Source of the DNA: Theodoxus fluviatilis
Lineage: Eukaryota > Mollusca > Gastropoda > Cycloneritida > Neritidae
NCBI GenBank assembly: GCA_034096865.1
Contig: JAWQFJ010028204.1
Span: 75,001-134,829, forward strand
Reading direction: 5' to 3'
DNA length: 59,829 nt
This document shows positions 21,073 to 31,764 of this stretch, one piece after another; the stretch's first letter is position 1; every line of letters begins with the position of its first letter. Position numbers and translations under genes: made by a program. The notes beneath the pieces were generated by a model that saw nothing but the letters and a program-made list of their open reading frames with translations, did not search any database and was not told where the DNA came from.

Positions 21073-21711
21073 GACGGTACGTCCTTTCCGCATTATTAAG
21101 AATTGTAGAGAAGCGATATCAAGGTGACGGATTTACTCGTGAGTACATTTAAGTGATCCTTTCTCCCTGTTTTCCGTGTGAGTTTTCAGATGATGAACTA
21201 TTATACTACTACTGTTATGAGTTGCATGTTTATGCATGTGTTAAATAATGGACACTTACGAATGTAGAAGCCAGCCAGGCCTCAAATAAAGATAGTTATT
21301 AGAAAACCAGCCATGCCTTGAAAGTGGCTTGCTGTGGTGAAGCCTCATGATGAAACAGAGAACAGTTTAAAATTAAGGCGCCAGGCCTCCAGTATGAGTA
21401 ACCTTGACATTGCTTAAGACAACTTAGAGGCGTTCAATGGGACTGACCAACTTTTAAAGTTAGAGTGGGAAAATGTGCTGGCAAAACAGGCGCCAAATCC
21501 CAATTACCCCATTGGTTTAGAGGGAGCGAATTCGTGAGACTTTGAATGGAGAGAGTGGGGAGGAAATAAAAAGACTGCTGTCTGCTGACTAGCGACTGAA
21601 ACTCTCTGCTGTGTTGTTCCTGGCGTGGAGTGGAATCATCTGGGTCAAGGCCATTCCGATATGGAAGGAAGGATGGGTGACATACGTCCTCTACCCCTCA
21701 TCGACTCCAGT
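21073..21711. other. Unique island between two blocks of the same array
   Basis: About 640 bases of non-repetitive sequence, including AATAAAG near 21288 and AATAAAAAG near 21566. The second half could be part of an LTR or another insertion that split the 23-bp array, but I could not find terminal repeats or a target duplication. Confidence 0.4.
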
Positions 21712-22512
21712 TCCAAGTCTACCAAAGACTGGACACCAGTCCTACTAAAGTCTGGACATAAATTCTACCAAAAACTGGACACCAGTCCTTCCAGAGACGA
21801 TACACCAGTTCTACCAAAGACTGGACACCAGTCCTACCAAAGGCTGGACACCAGTCCTACCAAAGACTGGACACCAGTCCTACCAAAGATTGGACACCAG
21901 TCCTACCAAAGTCTGGACACCAGTCCTACCAAAGACTGGACACCAGTCCTACCAAAGACTGGACACCAGTCCTACCAAAGACTGGACACCAGTCCTACCA
22001 AAAACTGGACACCAGTCCTACCAAAGATTGGACACCAGTCCTACCAAAGACTGGACACCAGTCCTACCAAACACTGGACACCAGTCCTACCAAACACTGG
22101 ACACCAATTCTACCAAAGACTGGACACCAGTCCTACCAAAGGCTGGACACCAGTCCTACCAAAGACTGGACACCAGTCCTACCAAAGACTGGACACCAGT
22201 CCTACCAAAGACTGGACACCAGTCCTACCAAAAACTGGACACCAGTCCTACCAAAGATTGGACACCAGTCCTACCAAAGACTGGACACCAGTCCTACCAA
22301 ACACTGGACACCAGTCCTACCAAAGACTGGACACCAGTTCTACCAAAGACTGGACACCAGTCCTACCAAAAACTGGACACCAGTCCTACCAAAGATTGGA
22401 CACCAGTCCTACCAAAGATTGGACACCAATTCTACCAAAGGCTGGACACCAGTTCCACCAGAGATAGGACACCAGTCCTACGAAAGACTGGGCACCAGTC
22501 CTACCAAACACT
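21712..22512. repeat. Minisatellite, same 23-bp unit, second block, about 35 copies
   Basis: Same unit as 19306-21072, with the first five units strongly diverged (TACTAAAGTC, TTCCAGAGACG) and the rest nearly perfect. Confidence 0.97.
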
Positions 22513-22995
<483 letters not shown>

Positions 22996-23540
22996 AGAGA
23001 CAGAGTGAGAGGGAAATGTTCCTACATATTCCATGCATCGAAGGGGAGGAGATGTACATCTAGAAGTGTGATCACTGTGCCCACGATGCTGAGTTCTTGC
23101 ACAGCGCGGAGTTCCTGTGCAATAATGCGTGCGTCCCTGCGTTCGTTCTCTATTCTGTCCGTAGCGCGTTAGCTGCAATCCCCATATACGCATCAATGTG
23201 CAATAATCGCATTATAGTTTGCCATTTTTTGTTCGCTATGCGTCTTTTATCAGTAAATAGTCTGTGACTAGGCAACACAGTTTTGATGCCTTATTTGGCG
23301 TTGGTTAGTAATGGATGTCTGGCAATCAATGCACAGTGACGTCACTACCGTACCGGTCATCTGTACCTCACAAGGCCATTTAGCACATGTCGTGTTGTGT
23401 GCGATCGATTAGCGAAAACATCCTGTAAACTCCGACTGATCTGTAATGACAATCCCATCGCTACCGATGGCAGCATCTTTGGTGCTGTCAGCATCAGCAT
23501 TCCGTTGGACAGACGAAACATCTTTGGTGCTCTCAGGGCC
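22996..23540. other. Spacer, nothing recognised
   Basis: Mixed unique sequence. A short CATCTTTGGTGCT duplication occurs at about 23470 and 23519. Confidence 0.4.
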
Positions 23541-23800
23541 TGTGGTGGCGGACAGAGGTCGTTGCCAAGTAGACAGACGTCATGACAGACAGGGTTCTTT
23601 GTGAAGACAGAGGTCGTTGCCAAGGAGACAGACGTCATGACAGACAGGGTTCATGGTGGGGACAAAGATCGTTGTCAAGTAGACAGCCGCCATGACAGAC
23701 AGGAGCCATGGTGGGGACAGAGGTCGTTGCCAAGGATACAGACGCCAAGACAGACAGGAGCCATGACAGACAGGAGCCAGAGTGGGGACAGAAGTCGAGT
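23541..23800. repeat. Small outlying cluster of the 55-bp minisatellite
   Basis: Four to five diverged units with GACAGAGGTCGTTGCCAAG and ATGACAGACAGG blocks, the same family as 25330-27423. Confidence 0.9.
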
Positions 23801-24860
23801 TCTGGTGTACAGACTATAACGGATCCAACGCGATCCTTCTCACGACACGATTCCGTATCTGAGTCAGTTCTCTATTTGGGAGACCATCACTAGCTAAGTG
23901 CTCACACCACCCTCACTCAAGTATGTTCAGTTTTATATTTACTAAATGCGCATCCTAGGATAACAGTTAGTCGACCTACAGACGTCACCATTGAGACTGA
24001 TGTACCTTTGAGGGTAGGACCTCCTCATCACAGTTTTCAAGCCTGGTGCTCTGATTCAGCGCACGTGTATGGAAGCTCGTCGATTCGCCCAACGGAAATC
24101 GACGAGATCAACGACAAAGCACTCATCCGACCAGGACAGTAACAGTGTGCGATAGCTTCCACTTGCACGAAACACGCCACGCACCAAGTGTTGTCGGACC
24201 ACACGCACCCCAGACGCTTCGATGAATATGGTACGTGGGTAGTAGGATCAGACTTTCTGCACCACTTAGAACACTCGTATCACATCCCAGCATTGCTGTG
24301 GGTGTGATGTACGACACGAAGAAAGGAGGTAAAAGCACTTCTGCCAAAGCGAGTGGGACGAAAAAACGACCACACTCTGCCAAACCATCTCTCTCTTTCC
24401 TCCCTCCATTGAGCTAATATCATTGGCAGTTCGTTGTTAGAATGAGTAGACAGGAGAGATTTTTGCCATTAGAGGTGAAGGTTAGGACAGGTTCCGCTCA
24501 CGAGGTCGTTGCCTAGAGTTAGATCCGTACGCCTGCAACATGAAATACGTAGTTTTCCTTGAGAGCTTTCCTGTGTCTAATGACCCAACACACCAGACAG
24601 ATGAGGCCATCTGACCAGTGAGGATTAGAGTGTTGTCTTGGGAAATGTGGATGTGCGAAGAGATCCACACAGGACTGAGGCGTCAGAGCGTTGACCAGCA
24701 CAGTCCGTGACGGCTCTACGAGCACACGCCCCTGGCAGCTTTATAGATTCGACTAGCAGCTAAGCCGCCACATGATAGAGACAGTGGGACACAATGGTGA
24801 GGGATAGCAAAACTCGATGACGAGGTGTCGGTTGTTGCCAAGATGATTAGATTCAGACCG
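23801..24860. other. Unique stretch between two clusters of the 55-bp family
   Basis: No gene recognised. Frames of 60-90 codons exist on both strands around 24123-24725 without recognisable domains. Confidence 0.35.
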
Positions 24861-25369
24861 CCGGATGACATACAGGAGCATGTGACTAGACAGGGTATGC
24901 CGACTATGGTGGGTCCACGGACAGACTTGCACAAAGGTAGCGTTGCCAACGTAGTACAGACGCCATGACATACAGCCGCCATGGAGTACGACAGGCGAAC
25001 ATGAGCAAAGGCGCCTGGAAGCTGATGAGTACAACAAAGATAACATAGGACTTGACGGGAGGTACTGCATAAGAGGTAGACGTTTCGCCAATGTAAATTT
25101 TTTAGGAGTAAAAGACAGACTGCGACAACCATATGACATACCAGGATGCCATGACAGACAAGGAGCCAATGGGTTGAGTGGGGGGAGGGGAGCAGACAGA
25201 GGTCCGTTGCGGATCCAAGGTAGACAGATCCTAGTAAATAGGAAGAGAAAGGAGCCCCATTGTGCAAGACAATGTGGGGACGAGAAGTCGTTGCCACGTA
25301 TAGACAGATCCCATGACAGACTAGGAGCCAGACTGTTGGGGGCAGAAGGTCGTTGACCAAGGACGACAG
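24861..25369. repeat. Decayed edge of the 55-bp minisatellite
   Basis: Pieces such as CCATGACATACAGG, GGGGACGAGAAGTCGTTGCC and ATGACAGACTAGGAGCC recur at about the right spacing but with many single-base insertions. It may be genuinely old repeats at the array border or locally poor consensus sequence. Confidence 0.7.
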
Positions 25370-27419
25370 ACGCCATGACAGACAGGAGCCATGGTGGGGA
25401 CAGAGGTCGTTGCCAAGGAGACAGACGCCATGACAGACAGGAGCCAGAGTGGGGACAGAGGTCGTTGCCAAGGAGACAGATCGCCATGACAGACAGAGAC
25501 CATGGTGGGGACAGAGGTCGTTGCCAAGGATACAGACGCCAAGACAGACAGGAGCCAGAGTGGGGACAGAGGTCGTTGCCAAGGAGACAGACGCCATGAC
25601 AGACAGGAGCCAGAGTGGGGACAGAGGTCGTTGCCAAGGAGACAGACGCCATGACAGACAGGAGCCATGGTGGGGACAGAGGTCGTTGCCAAGGAGACAG
25701 ACGCCATGACAGACAGGAGCCAGAGTGGGGACAGAGGTCGTTGCCAAGGAGACAGACGCCATGACAGACAGGAGCCATGGTGGGGACAGAGGTCGTTGCC
25801 AAGGAGACAGACGCCATGACAGACAGGAGCCATGGTGGGGACAGAGGTCGTTGCCAAGGAGACAGACGCCATGACAGACAGGAGCCAGAGTGGGGACAGA
25901 AGTCGTTGCCAAGGAGACAGACGCCATGACAGACAGGAGCCAGAGTGGGGACAGAGGTCGTTGCCAAGGAGACAGACGCCATGACAGACAGGAGCCAGAG
26001 TGGGGACAGAGGTCGTTGCCAAGGAGACAGACGCCATGACAGACAGGAGCCAGAGTGGGGACAGAGGTCGTTGCCAAGGAGACAGACGCCATGACAGACA
26101 GGAGCCAGAGTGGGGACAGAGGTCGTTGCCAAGGAGACAGACGCCATGACAGACAGGAGCCAGAGTGGGGACAGAGGTCGTTGCCAAGGAGACAGACGCC
26201 ATGACAGACAGGAGCCAGAGTGGGGACAGAGGTCGTTGCCAAGTAGACAGACGCCATGACAGACAGGAGCCAGAGTGGGGACAGAGGTCGTTGCCAAGTA
26301 GACAGACGCCATGACAGACAGGAGCCAGAGTGGGGACAGAGGTCGTTGCCAAGTAGACAGACGCCATGACAGACAGGAGCCAGAGTGGGGACAGAGGTCG
26401 TTGCCAAGTAGACAGACGCCATGACAGACAGGAGCCAGAGTGGGGACAGAGGTCGTTGCCAAGTAGACAGACGCCATGACAGACAGGAGCCAGAGTGGGG
26501 ACAGAAGTCGTTGCCAAGGAGACAGATCCCATGACAGACAGGAGCCAGAGTGGGGACAGAGGTCGTTGCCAAGTAGACAGACGCCATGACAGACAGGAGC
26601 CAGAGTGGGGACAGAAGTCGTTGCCAAGTAGACAGATCCCATGACAGACAGGAGCCAGAGTGGGGACAGAGGTCGTTGCCAAGTAGACAGATCCCATGAC
26701 AGACAGGAGCCAGAGTGGGGACAGAGGTCGTTGCCAAGTAGACAGATCCCATGACAGACAGGAGCCAGAGTGGGGACAGAGGTCGTTGCCAAGGAGACAG
26801 ACGCCATGACAGACAGGAGCCAGAGTGGGGACAGAGGTCGTTGCCAAGTAGACAGACGCCATGACAGACAGGAGCCAGAGTGGGGGCAGAAGTCGTTGCC
26901 AAGTAGACAGACGCCATGACAGACAGGAGCCAGAGTGGGGGCAGAAGTCGTTGCCAAGGAGACAGACGCCATGACAGACAGGAGCCAGAGTGGGGGCAGA
27001 AGTCGTTGCCAAGGAGACAGACGCCATGACAGACAGGAGCCAGAGTGGGGACAGAGGTCGTTGCCAAGGAGACAGACGCCATGACAGACAGGAGCCAGAG
27101 TGGGGGCAGAGTCGTTGCCAAGGATACAGACGCCATGACAGACAGGAGCCAGGTGGGGACAGAAGTCGTTGCCAAGGAGACAGACGCCATGACAGACAGG
27201 AGCCAGAGTGGGGACAGAGGTCGTTGCCAAGGAGACAGACGCCATGACAGACAGGAGCCATGGTGGGGACAGAGGTCGTTGCCAAGGAGACAGACGCCAN
27301 NNNNNNNNNNNNNNNNNNNNNNNNNNNNNAGACAGATCCCATGACAGACAGGAGCCAGAGTGGGGGCAGAAGTCGTTCCCAAGTAGACAGACGCCATGAC
27401 AGACAGGAGCCATGACAGA
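25370..27419. repeat. Minisatellite, 55-bp unit, about 37 copies
   Basis: Unit ACGCCATGACAGACAGGAGC plus CAGAGTGGGGACAGAGGTCG and TTGCCAAGGAGACAG, measured 55 bases. Variants: CCAGAG/CCATGG, AAGGAG/AAGTAG, ACGCC/ATCCC, GGACAGAGG/GGGCAGAAG, distributed in runs. The long - strand frames of 700-890 codons are artefacts of this array and contain X residues from the gap. Confidence 0.97.
27300..27329. other. Assembly gap (30 N)
   Basis: Thirty undetermined bases inside the 55-bp array, so the true array length is unknown. Confidence 1.
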
Positions 27420-27424
27420 CAAGG

Positions 27425-27945
27425 GCCGGGTTTGAAAATGCGAAGATCTCGGTAGATCTACGCAGATCTCGCCGAATGGGCAGTTTCATTCTTTGCTTGC
27501 TATCGAGCCAATCGAAGACGAGCGTAGATTGAGCGAGGCATTTTGAGAGGTGCTAGCTTTTAAGATTCAAGAAGGCGGACAGCATGAGTACAGTGCGCGC
27601 CGCCATCTTGGAGACAAATGTTCGGCGTGGCTGCGTTGACCTGCATTCGATGTGTAAACTGTAGGAGGTTTCACGATCTATTAATGCATTCAACATACAC
27701 CTTTGATAAATTAATGCTGTGCATGGCTTATATTTTCTTTGGATTGGTTGCTAGTATCTCGAAATAGAGCGTTTTCTGAATGAACCGGCAACACGTCGGC
27801 CATTGAAATGTGGCTAGTTCACCTCTTGTCGTGACGTCTACGCATGCGCATTACTTCGTCACGTTGGGTAGTTTTTTTTTTAGCTAGCTCTTACTGCGAA
27901 GCATGATCTTGCGACCAAGATCGACTACCTATTTTCAAACCCGGC
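27425..27945. mobile_element. Non-autonomous DNA transposon (MITE), 521 bp, with 5-bp target duplication
   Basis: Left end GCCGGGTTTGAAAAT and right end ATTTTCAAACCCGGC are perfect 15-bp inverted repeats. CAAGG flanks both ends (27420-27424 and 27946-27950), a good 5-bp target-site duplication. No transposase frame inside. Near the left end GATCT occurs several times. Internal motifs: a perfect YY1-type GCCGCCATCTTGG (27599-27611) and an inverted pair CGTGACG (27830-27836) / CGTCACG (27857-27863) around ACGCATGCGCA. It sits exactly at the border of the 55-bp array. Superfamily undetermined. Confidence 0.82.
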
Positions 27946-27950
27946 CAAGG

Positions 27951-28297
27951 ACCGAGGGAGGTGGTGACCACTGCGACAGCGAGAAGCGTGGAGGGCGAGC
28001 AGCACGTGCAGGGCGCCACTGAAAAGGCCGTGATTGGCACTTTGCCGCGCTGCCTTGCTGTTCCTCGCCTCCAGTAGGTGTGCTCCCCTGCCAGAGGGTT
28101 GCCCTCAGCAACACGGGTCCCTCACGCAACTGCCAGGGCAGGAGCAAAGAAAACACTCCTTATCGAGCGGACTGGCAGTGACGAGAGAATGGGGGTAGGG
28201 TGGGGGTGGGGGTGGGGGGTGGGGAGGGGGCGGGGGGGGGGGGTGACGGGCGGACCGACACGATCGCAGGAGTGGCCGGTATGGGAGAGGGGAGGAT
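27951..28297. other. Spacer with a G-rich run
   Basis: GC-rich sequence; GGGGGTGGGG-type run at about 28195-28245 with G-quadruplex potential. No gene recognised. Confidence 0.5.
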
Positions 28298-28543
28298 TGT
28301 CACGACTCGGTTTACTATTTTTAATTTTACGAAAAGATTAAATCTGTTGCGACCCATTATGTTACTTTAAATCCACTTCGGCATAATGCGCCTTTAAATG
28401 TTTTGCAGTGTCAAGACTTGCTGACTCAGCATCTTAAAACTGTTTCTGCAAGTGGTTTGCATGTCCACCATTGCACGTGATTTTTGTGTTTGTTGCTTTT
28501 TTTTCCCAACGCGCAGAGAATCTTATATAGACGGTGATATTGA

Positions 28544-28603
28544 TGGATGGATGGATGGATGGATGGATGGATGGATGGATGGATGGATGGATGGATGGAT
28601 GGA
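28544..28603. repeat. (GGAT)n tail of the SINE
   Basis: About 15 tetranucleotide units at the SINE 3' end, seen on the + strand as GATGGATGG. Confidence 0.95.
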
Positions 28604-28775
28604 TAGTGTTTTACGGCCTATCAGTCTTTGTAGGCTATGTAAGACCATTAAGCACGAAGATCACCAGAACAGTTTAGAGTAAACGTAATCCAGTCACGGT
28701 GTCCCTTGTTATTTGCCTCTTACGAATCGCGTAGGGAGACGCAGTGGGTCAATTCTTACCCCGAACCCACAGGGG
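28544..28775 (-). mobile_element. tRNA-like SINE, copy 2, with 14-bp target duplication
   Basis: On the - strand it starts CCCCTGTGGGTTCGGGGTAA (B-box-like GGTTCG), continues with the same blocks as copy 1 (GACACCGTGACTGGATT, TTTACTCTAAACTG, TTACATAGCC, ATAGGCCGTAAAACAC) and ends in a (CCAT)n tail. GACGGTGATATTGA flanks it perfectly at 28530-28543 and 28776-28789, proving retrotransposition into the LTR-like repeat. Confidence 0.9.
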
Positions 28776-28802
28776 GACGGTGATATTGAGAGAGGGAGGG
28801 GA

Positions 28803-28807
28803 GAAAG

Positions 28808-28872
<65 letters not shown>
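28803..28872. repeat. (GA)n microsatellite
   Basis: Nearly pure GA run inside the LTR-like repeat. Confidence 0.97.
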
Positions 28873-28874
<2 letters not shown>

Positions 28875-29209
28875 TCTGAGAGAGAAGAATAATTGGAAGA
28901 TAGAGGATTGATTGAGAAGTGACGGACTAAGAACTTACATGTAAATCTGTGTAGCCCGCTGTGCGGGTTTTTTAAGATTTCCTTTTGTAATAAAGATTTC
29001 TTTTGTGGTTAATAATAACGTTTTTAATTGATAGGTGTTTATGTGTAACGAATCGGTTGCTTTATGTTATGTTTGGTTTGTGGTGTCTTCGTTCTTAAAT
29101 GTGATTAGTGACTGAGGAAGGAATTTCCCCTTTTTTTACTGTTCGGTTGCTGTCTCGAGCCAGCTACCACCACCTACCCCAAGTCACTTGACAAGGATGT
29201 TCAGGATGT

Positions 29210-29529
29210 CTTTGCGTAGGCACGTGTGTTTGTGTGTGTGTGATGTCGTTGTGTGTGTGTGTGTGATGTGTCATTGTGTGTGTGATGTGTCATTGTGTGT
29301 GTGTGTGTGATGTGTCATTGTGTGTGTGTGTGATGTGTCATTGTGTGTGTGTGTGATGTGTCATTGTGTGTGTGATGTGTCATTGTGTGTGTGATGTGTC
29401 ATTGCGTGTGTGTGATGTGTCATTGTGTGTGTGTGTGTGATGTGTCATTGCGTGTGTGTGATGTGTCATTGTGTGTGTGTGTGATGTGTCATTGTGTGTG
29501 TGTGTGATGTCTCATTGTGTGTGTGTGTA

Positions 29530-29609
<80 letters not shown>

Positions 29610-29707
29610 ATACACACACACACACACACGCACGCTCACACACAGACACACACTCACACACAGTCACACAATCTCAGAGACACGCACGAACACACACACA
29701 GACACAG

Positions 29708-29777
<70 letters not shown>

Positions 29778-29870
29778 AGAGACACACAATCTCAGAGACA
29801 CGCACGAACACACACACACACACACACACGCACGCACGCACGCACACACAAACACACACACACGCGCGCG
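29210..29870. repeat. Compound GT / GA / CA tract
   Basis: 29220-29520 (GT)n blocks separated by GATGTGTCATT, which recurs about ten times; 29545-29604 (GA)n; 29613-29870 (CA)n with TCTCAGAGACACGCACGAAC twice. Confidence 0.95.
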
Positions 29871-29941
29871 CCATCACATCCCATCTTTATCTTGTTGCGG
29901 AAGGATAAGTTGCAAGCACAAAACATTACCTTCACACGCAT

Positions 29942-30480
29942 TGTAGCGACCAAAATATTTTCCCGACCAAAATAATTTCCGGAAGTCATCGCAGAGTTAT
30001 CTGCTCGGCTCTCTCTTTATGCGATTTACCGCTCCTGCACCTGTTCTTCGCATGGAATATATCCCGACAAACGACGCATTAGTTTTGTGACAAACGTCTT
30101 GCTCGGCGGTACTGTACTCCATGCACCTTAACGGTGCGCGTGATTCGGGTGTAATCTTAAGCTAAACGACGTTCCGAATGTTTCCGACTTCGACCATTTT
30201 AGCAGCGCCAATAAACGTCGTTTACCTTAAGATTACAACCGAATCACGCGGACCGTTAAGGTGCATGGGGTACAGTACCGCCGAGCAAGATGTTTGTCAC
30301 AAAACGCAGATATATTAACGCGGCCGGATCTTAGCATAAGTCCCTGGGCGTGCGAAGTCAGTCAGGCGGAGTGGCGGATGCCGTCTCTTTTTAGAGTTGA
30401 ATTTTCAGCACGTCCCTCGCAGAGAACTCTGCGATGACTTTCGGAAATTATGTTGGCCGGGAAATTATTTTGGTCGCTAT
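29942..30480. mobile_element. Foldback-type inverted-repeat element, 539 bp, with 6-bp target duplication
   Basis: The outer arms (about 29944-30013 and 30408-30479) are inverted copies sharing TAGCGACCAAAATA, AATTTCC and AGTCATCGCAGAGTT. An inner pair (about 30083-30170 and 30208-30305) is also inverted, sharing TTTTGTGACAAACGTCTTGC, GGTACTGTAC, CCTTAACGGT and TAATCTTAAG. ACGCAT flanks both ends (29936-29941, 30481-30486). No protein is encoded. Either a foldback transposon or nested MITEs; the whole could fold as a long hairpin. Confidence 0.8.
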
Positions 30481-30486
30481 ACGCAT

Positions 30487-30902
30487 ACATACCGTGCACA
30501 GCCGCTGGTCGACTGGTGCCAAGCTATCAATCATTCCGCGCTGTTTTCTCTCGATTGGCTATCTATAAATAGGACCACTTTGTCTTTGCGCTCTGTCTTT
30601 TTATACTGATTTACTTCAATGTCGGCGTTTTCATACCTTAAATGTTCACCTACATTTTGAAATGTTAATGTGAAGGTGAGCACAAGTGCGGGTGGCGAAT
30701 GCTTACAGGTAACTCGGATTTTGAACGAGACATGTTGTTGAGAAGAACGGAGTAGCCTGCACATTGCGCGCGTGAAGTAGGCCTACTCATGAGTCCAAAA
30801 AAGTCCACCTCGCCGAATTTCTCAGCAGCTAACTGGCAAAAACGACGCGGATTATTAAAAAAAAGTACGCACCTAGTTTTAACAACCAATCAGCGGCCGG
30901 CC
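30487..30902. other. Spacer, nothing recognised
   Basis: Ordinary mixed sequence without a recognisable gene. Confidence 0.4.
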
Positions 30903-31482
30903 TCGCCAGGTTTTTAGCCACTGTCAACTCCTCAGTATTTCTGTACGCTAGCTAGCGCTGCCTCTGTGCCCGATGATCAGGTTTTTAGCCACTGTCAACT
31001 CCTCAGTATTTCTGTACGCTAGCTAGCGCTGCCTCTGTGCCCGATGATCAGGTTTTTAGCCACTGTCAACTCCTCAGTATTTCTGTACGCTAGCTAGCGC
31101 TGCCTCTGTGCCCGATGATCAGGTTTTTAGCCACTGTCAACTCCTCAGTATTTCTGTACGCTAGCTAGCGCTGCCTCTCTGCCCGATGATCAGGTTTTTA
31201 GCCACTGTCAACTCCTCAGTATTTCTGTAACGCTAGCTCAGCGCTGCCTCTGTCGCCGATGATCAGGTTTTTTAGGCCACTGTCAACTCCTCAGTATTTC
31301 TGTACGCTAGCTAGCGCTGCCTCTGTGCCCGATGATCAGGTTTTTAGCCACTGTCAACTCCTCAGTATTTCTGTACGCTAGCTAGCGCTGCCTCTGTGCC
31401 CGATGATCAGGTTTTTAGCCACTGTCAACTCCTCAGTATTTCTGTACGCTAGCTAGCGCTGCCTCTGTGCCCGATGATCATA
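30903..31482. repeat. Tandem repeat, 71-bp unit, eight copies
   Basis: Unit AGGTTTTTAGCCACTGTCAA through CCTCTGTGCCCGATGATC, measured 71 bases. Each unit has the perfect 12-bp palindrome CGCTAGCTAGCG. The fifth unit carries several one-base insertions at otherwise invariant places. Confidence 0.96.
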
Positions 31483-31764
31483 GTCGTGACTGAGATTCCG
31501 TGCCCAGGTCATCCCCGTGTTTAGATACGTGTATTCTGTGCCAGCACCCACGCCTTCCTCCAGACCAGAGGCATTCTGTCTACGTCAGCTTACTCAGGAT
31601 CAGCTGAGGGCTACAGGCGAGTTCACACCATGCCAAGAATAACAGCTCGTCAACGAAGGAATTGTCATTGTGATGTCTCACAACAGATTTTGTTTGTGGA
31701 AAATAAAGAGGATTGCTTCGTCCCTGCCTGACCTACTTCGAGCCAGGCACGCTCCTGCTTCAAT
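31483..31764. other. Spacer before the large C-rich array
   Basis: Unique sequence; no exon recognised. Confidence 0.4.

Larger units (their letters stand above)
28298..29130 (+). mobile_element. LTR-like interspersed repeat, copy 2 (interrupted by a SINE)
   Basis: Begins TGTCACGACTCGGTTTACTA and ends GTGACTGAGGAAGGAATTTC plus CCC, matching copy 1 at 7526-8609. Contains AATAAAG at about 28989, a possible poly(A) signal as expected in an LTR, and a GCCCGCTGTGCGGG hairpin at about 28952-28967. A SINE (28544-28775) and a GA tract (28803-28872) interrupt it. Confidence 0.55.

Noticed and set aside
24716..27489. 890-codon - strand frames reading WLLSVMASVSLATTSVPTLAP
   Set aside because: 55-bp array read in three frames, with X residues from the gap.
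28530..28789. Functional tRNA gene within the SINE
   Set aside because: Only a B-box-like motif is clear; I could not trace a full cloverleaf, and the target duplication and tail show it is a SINE.
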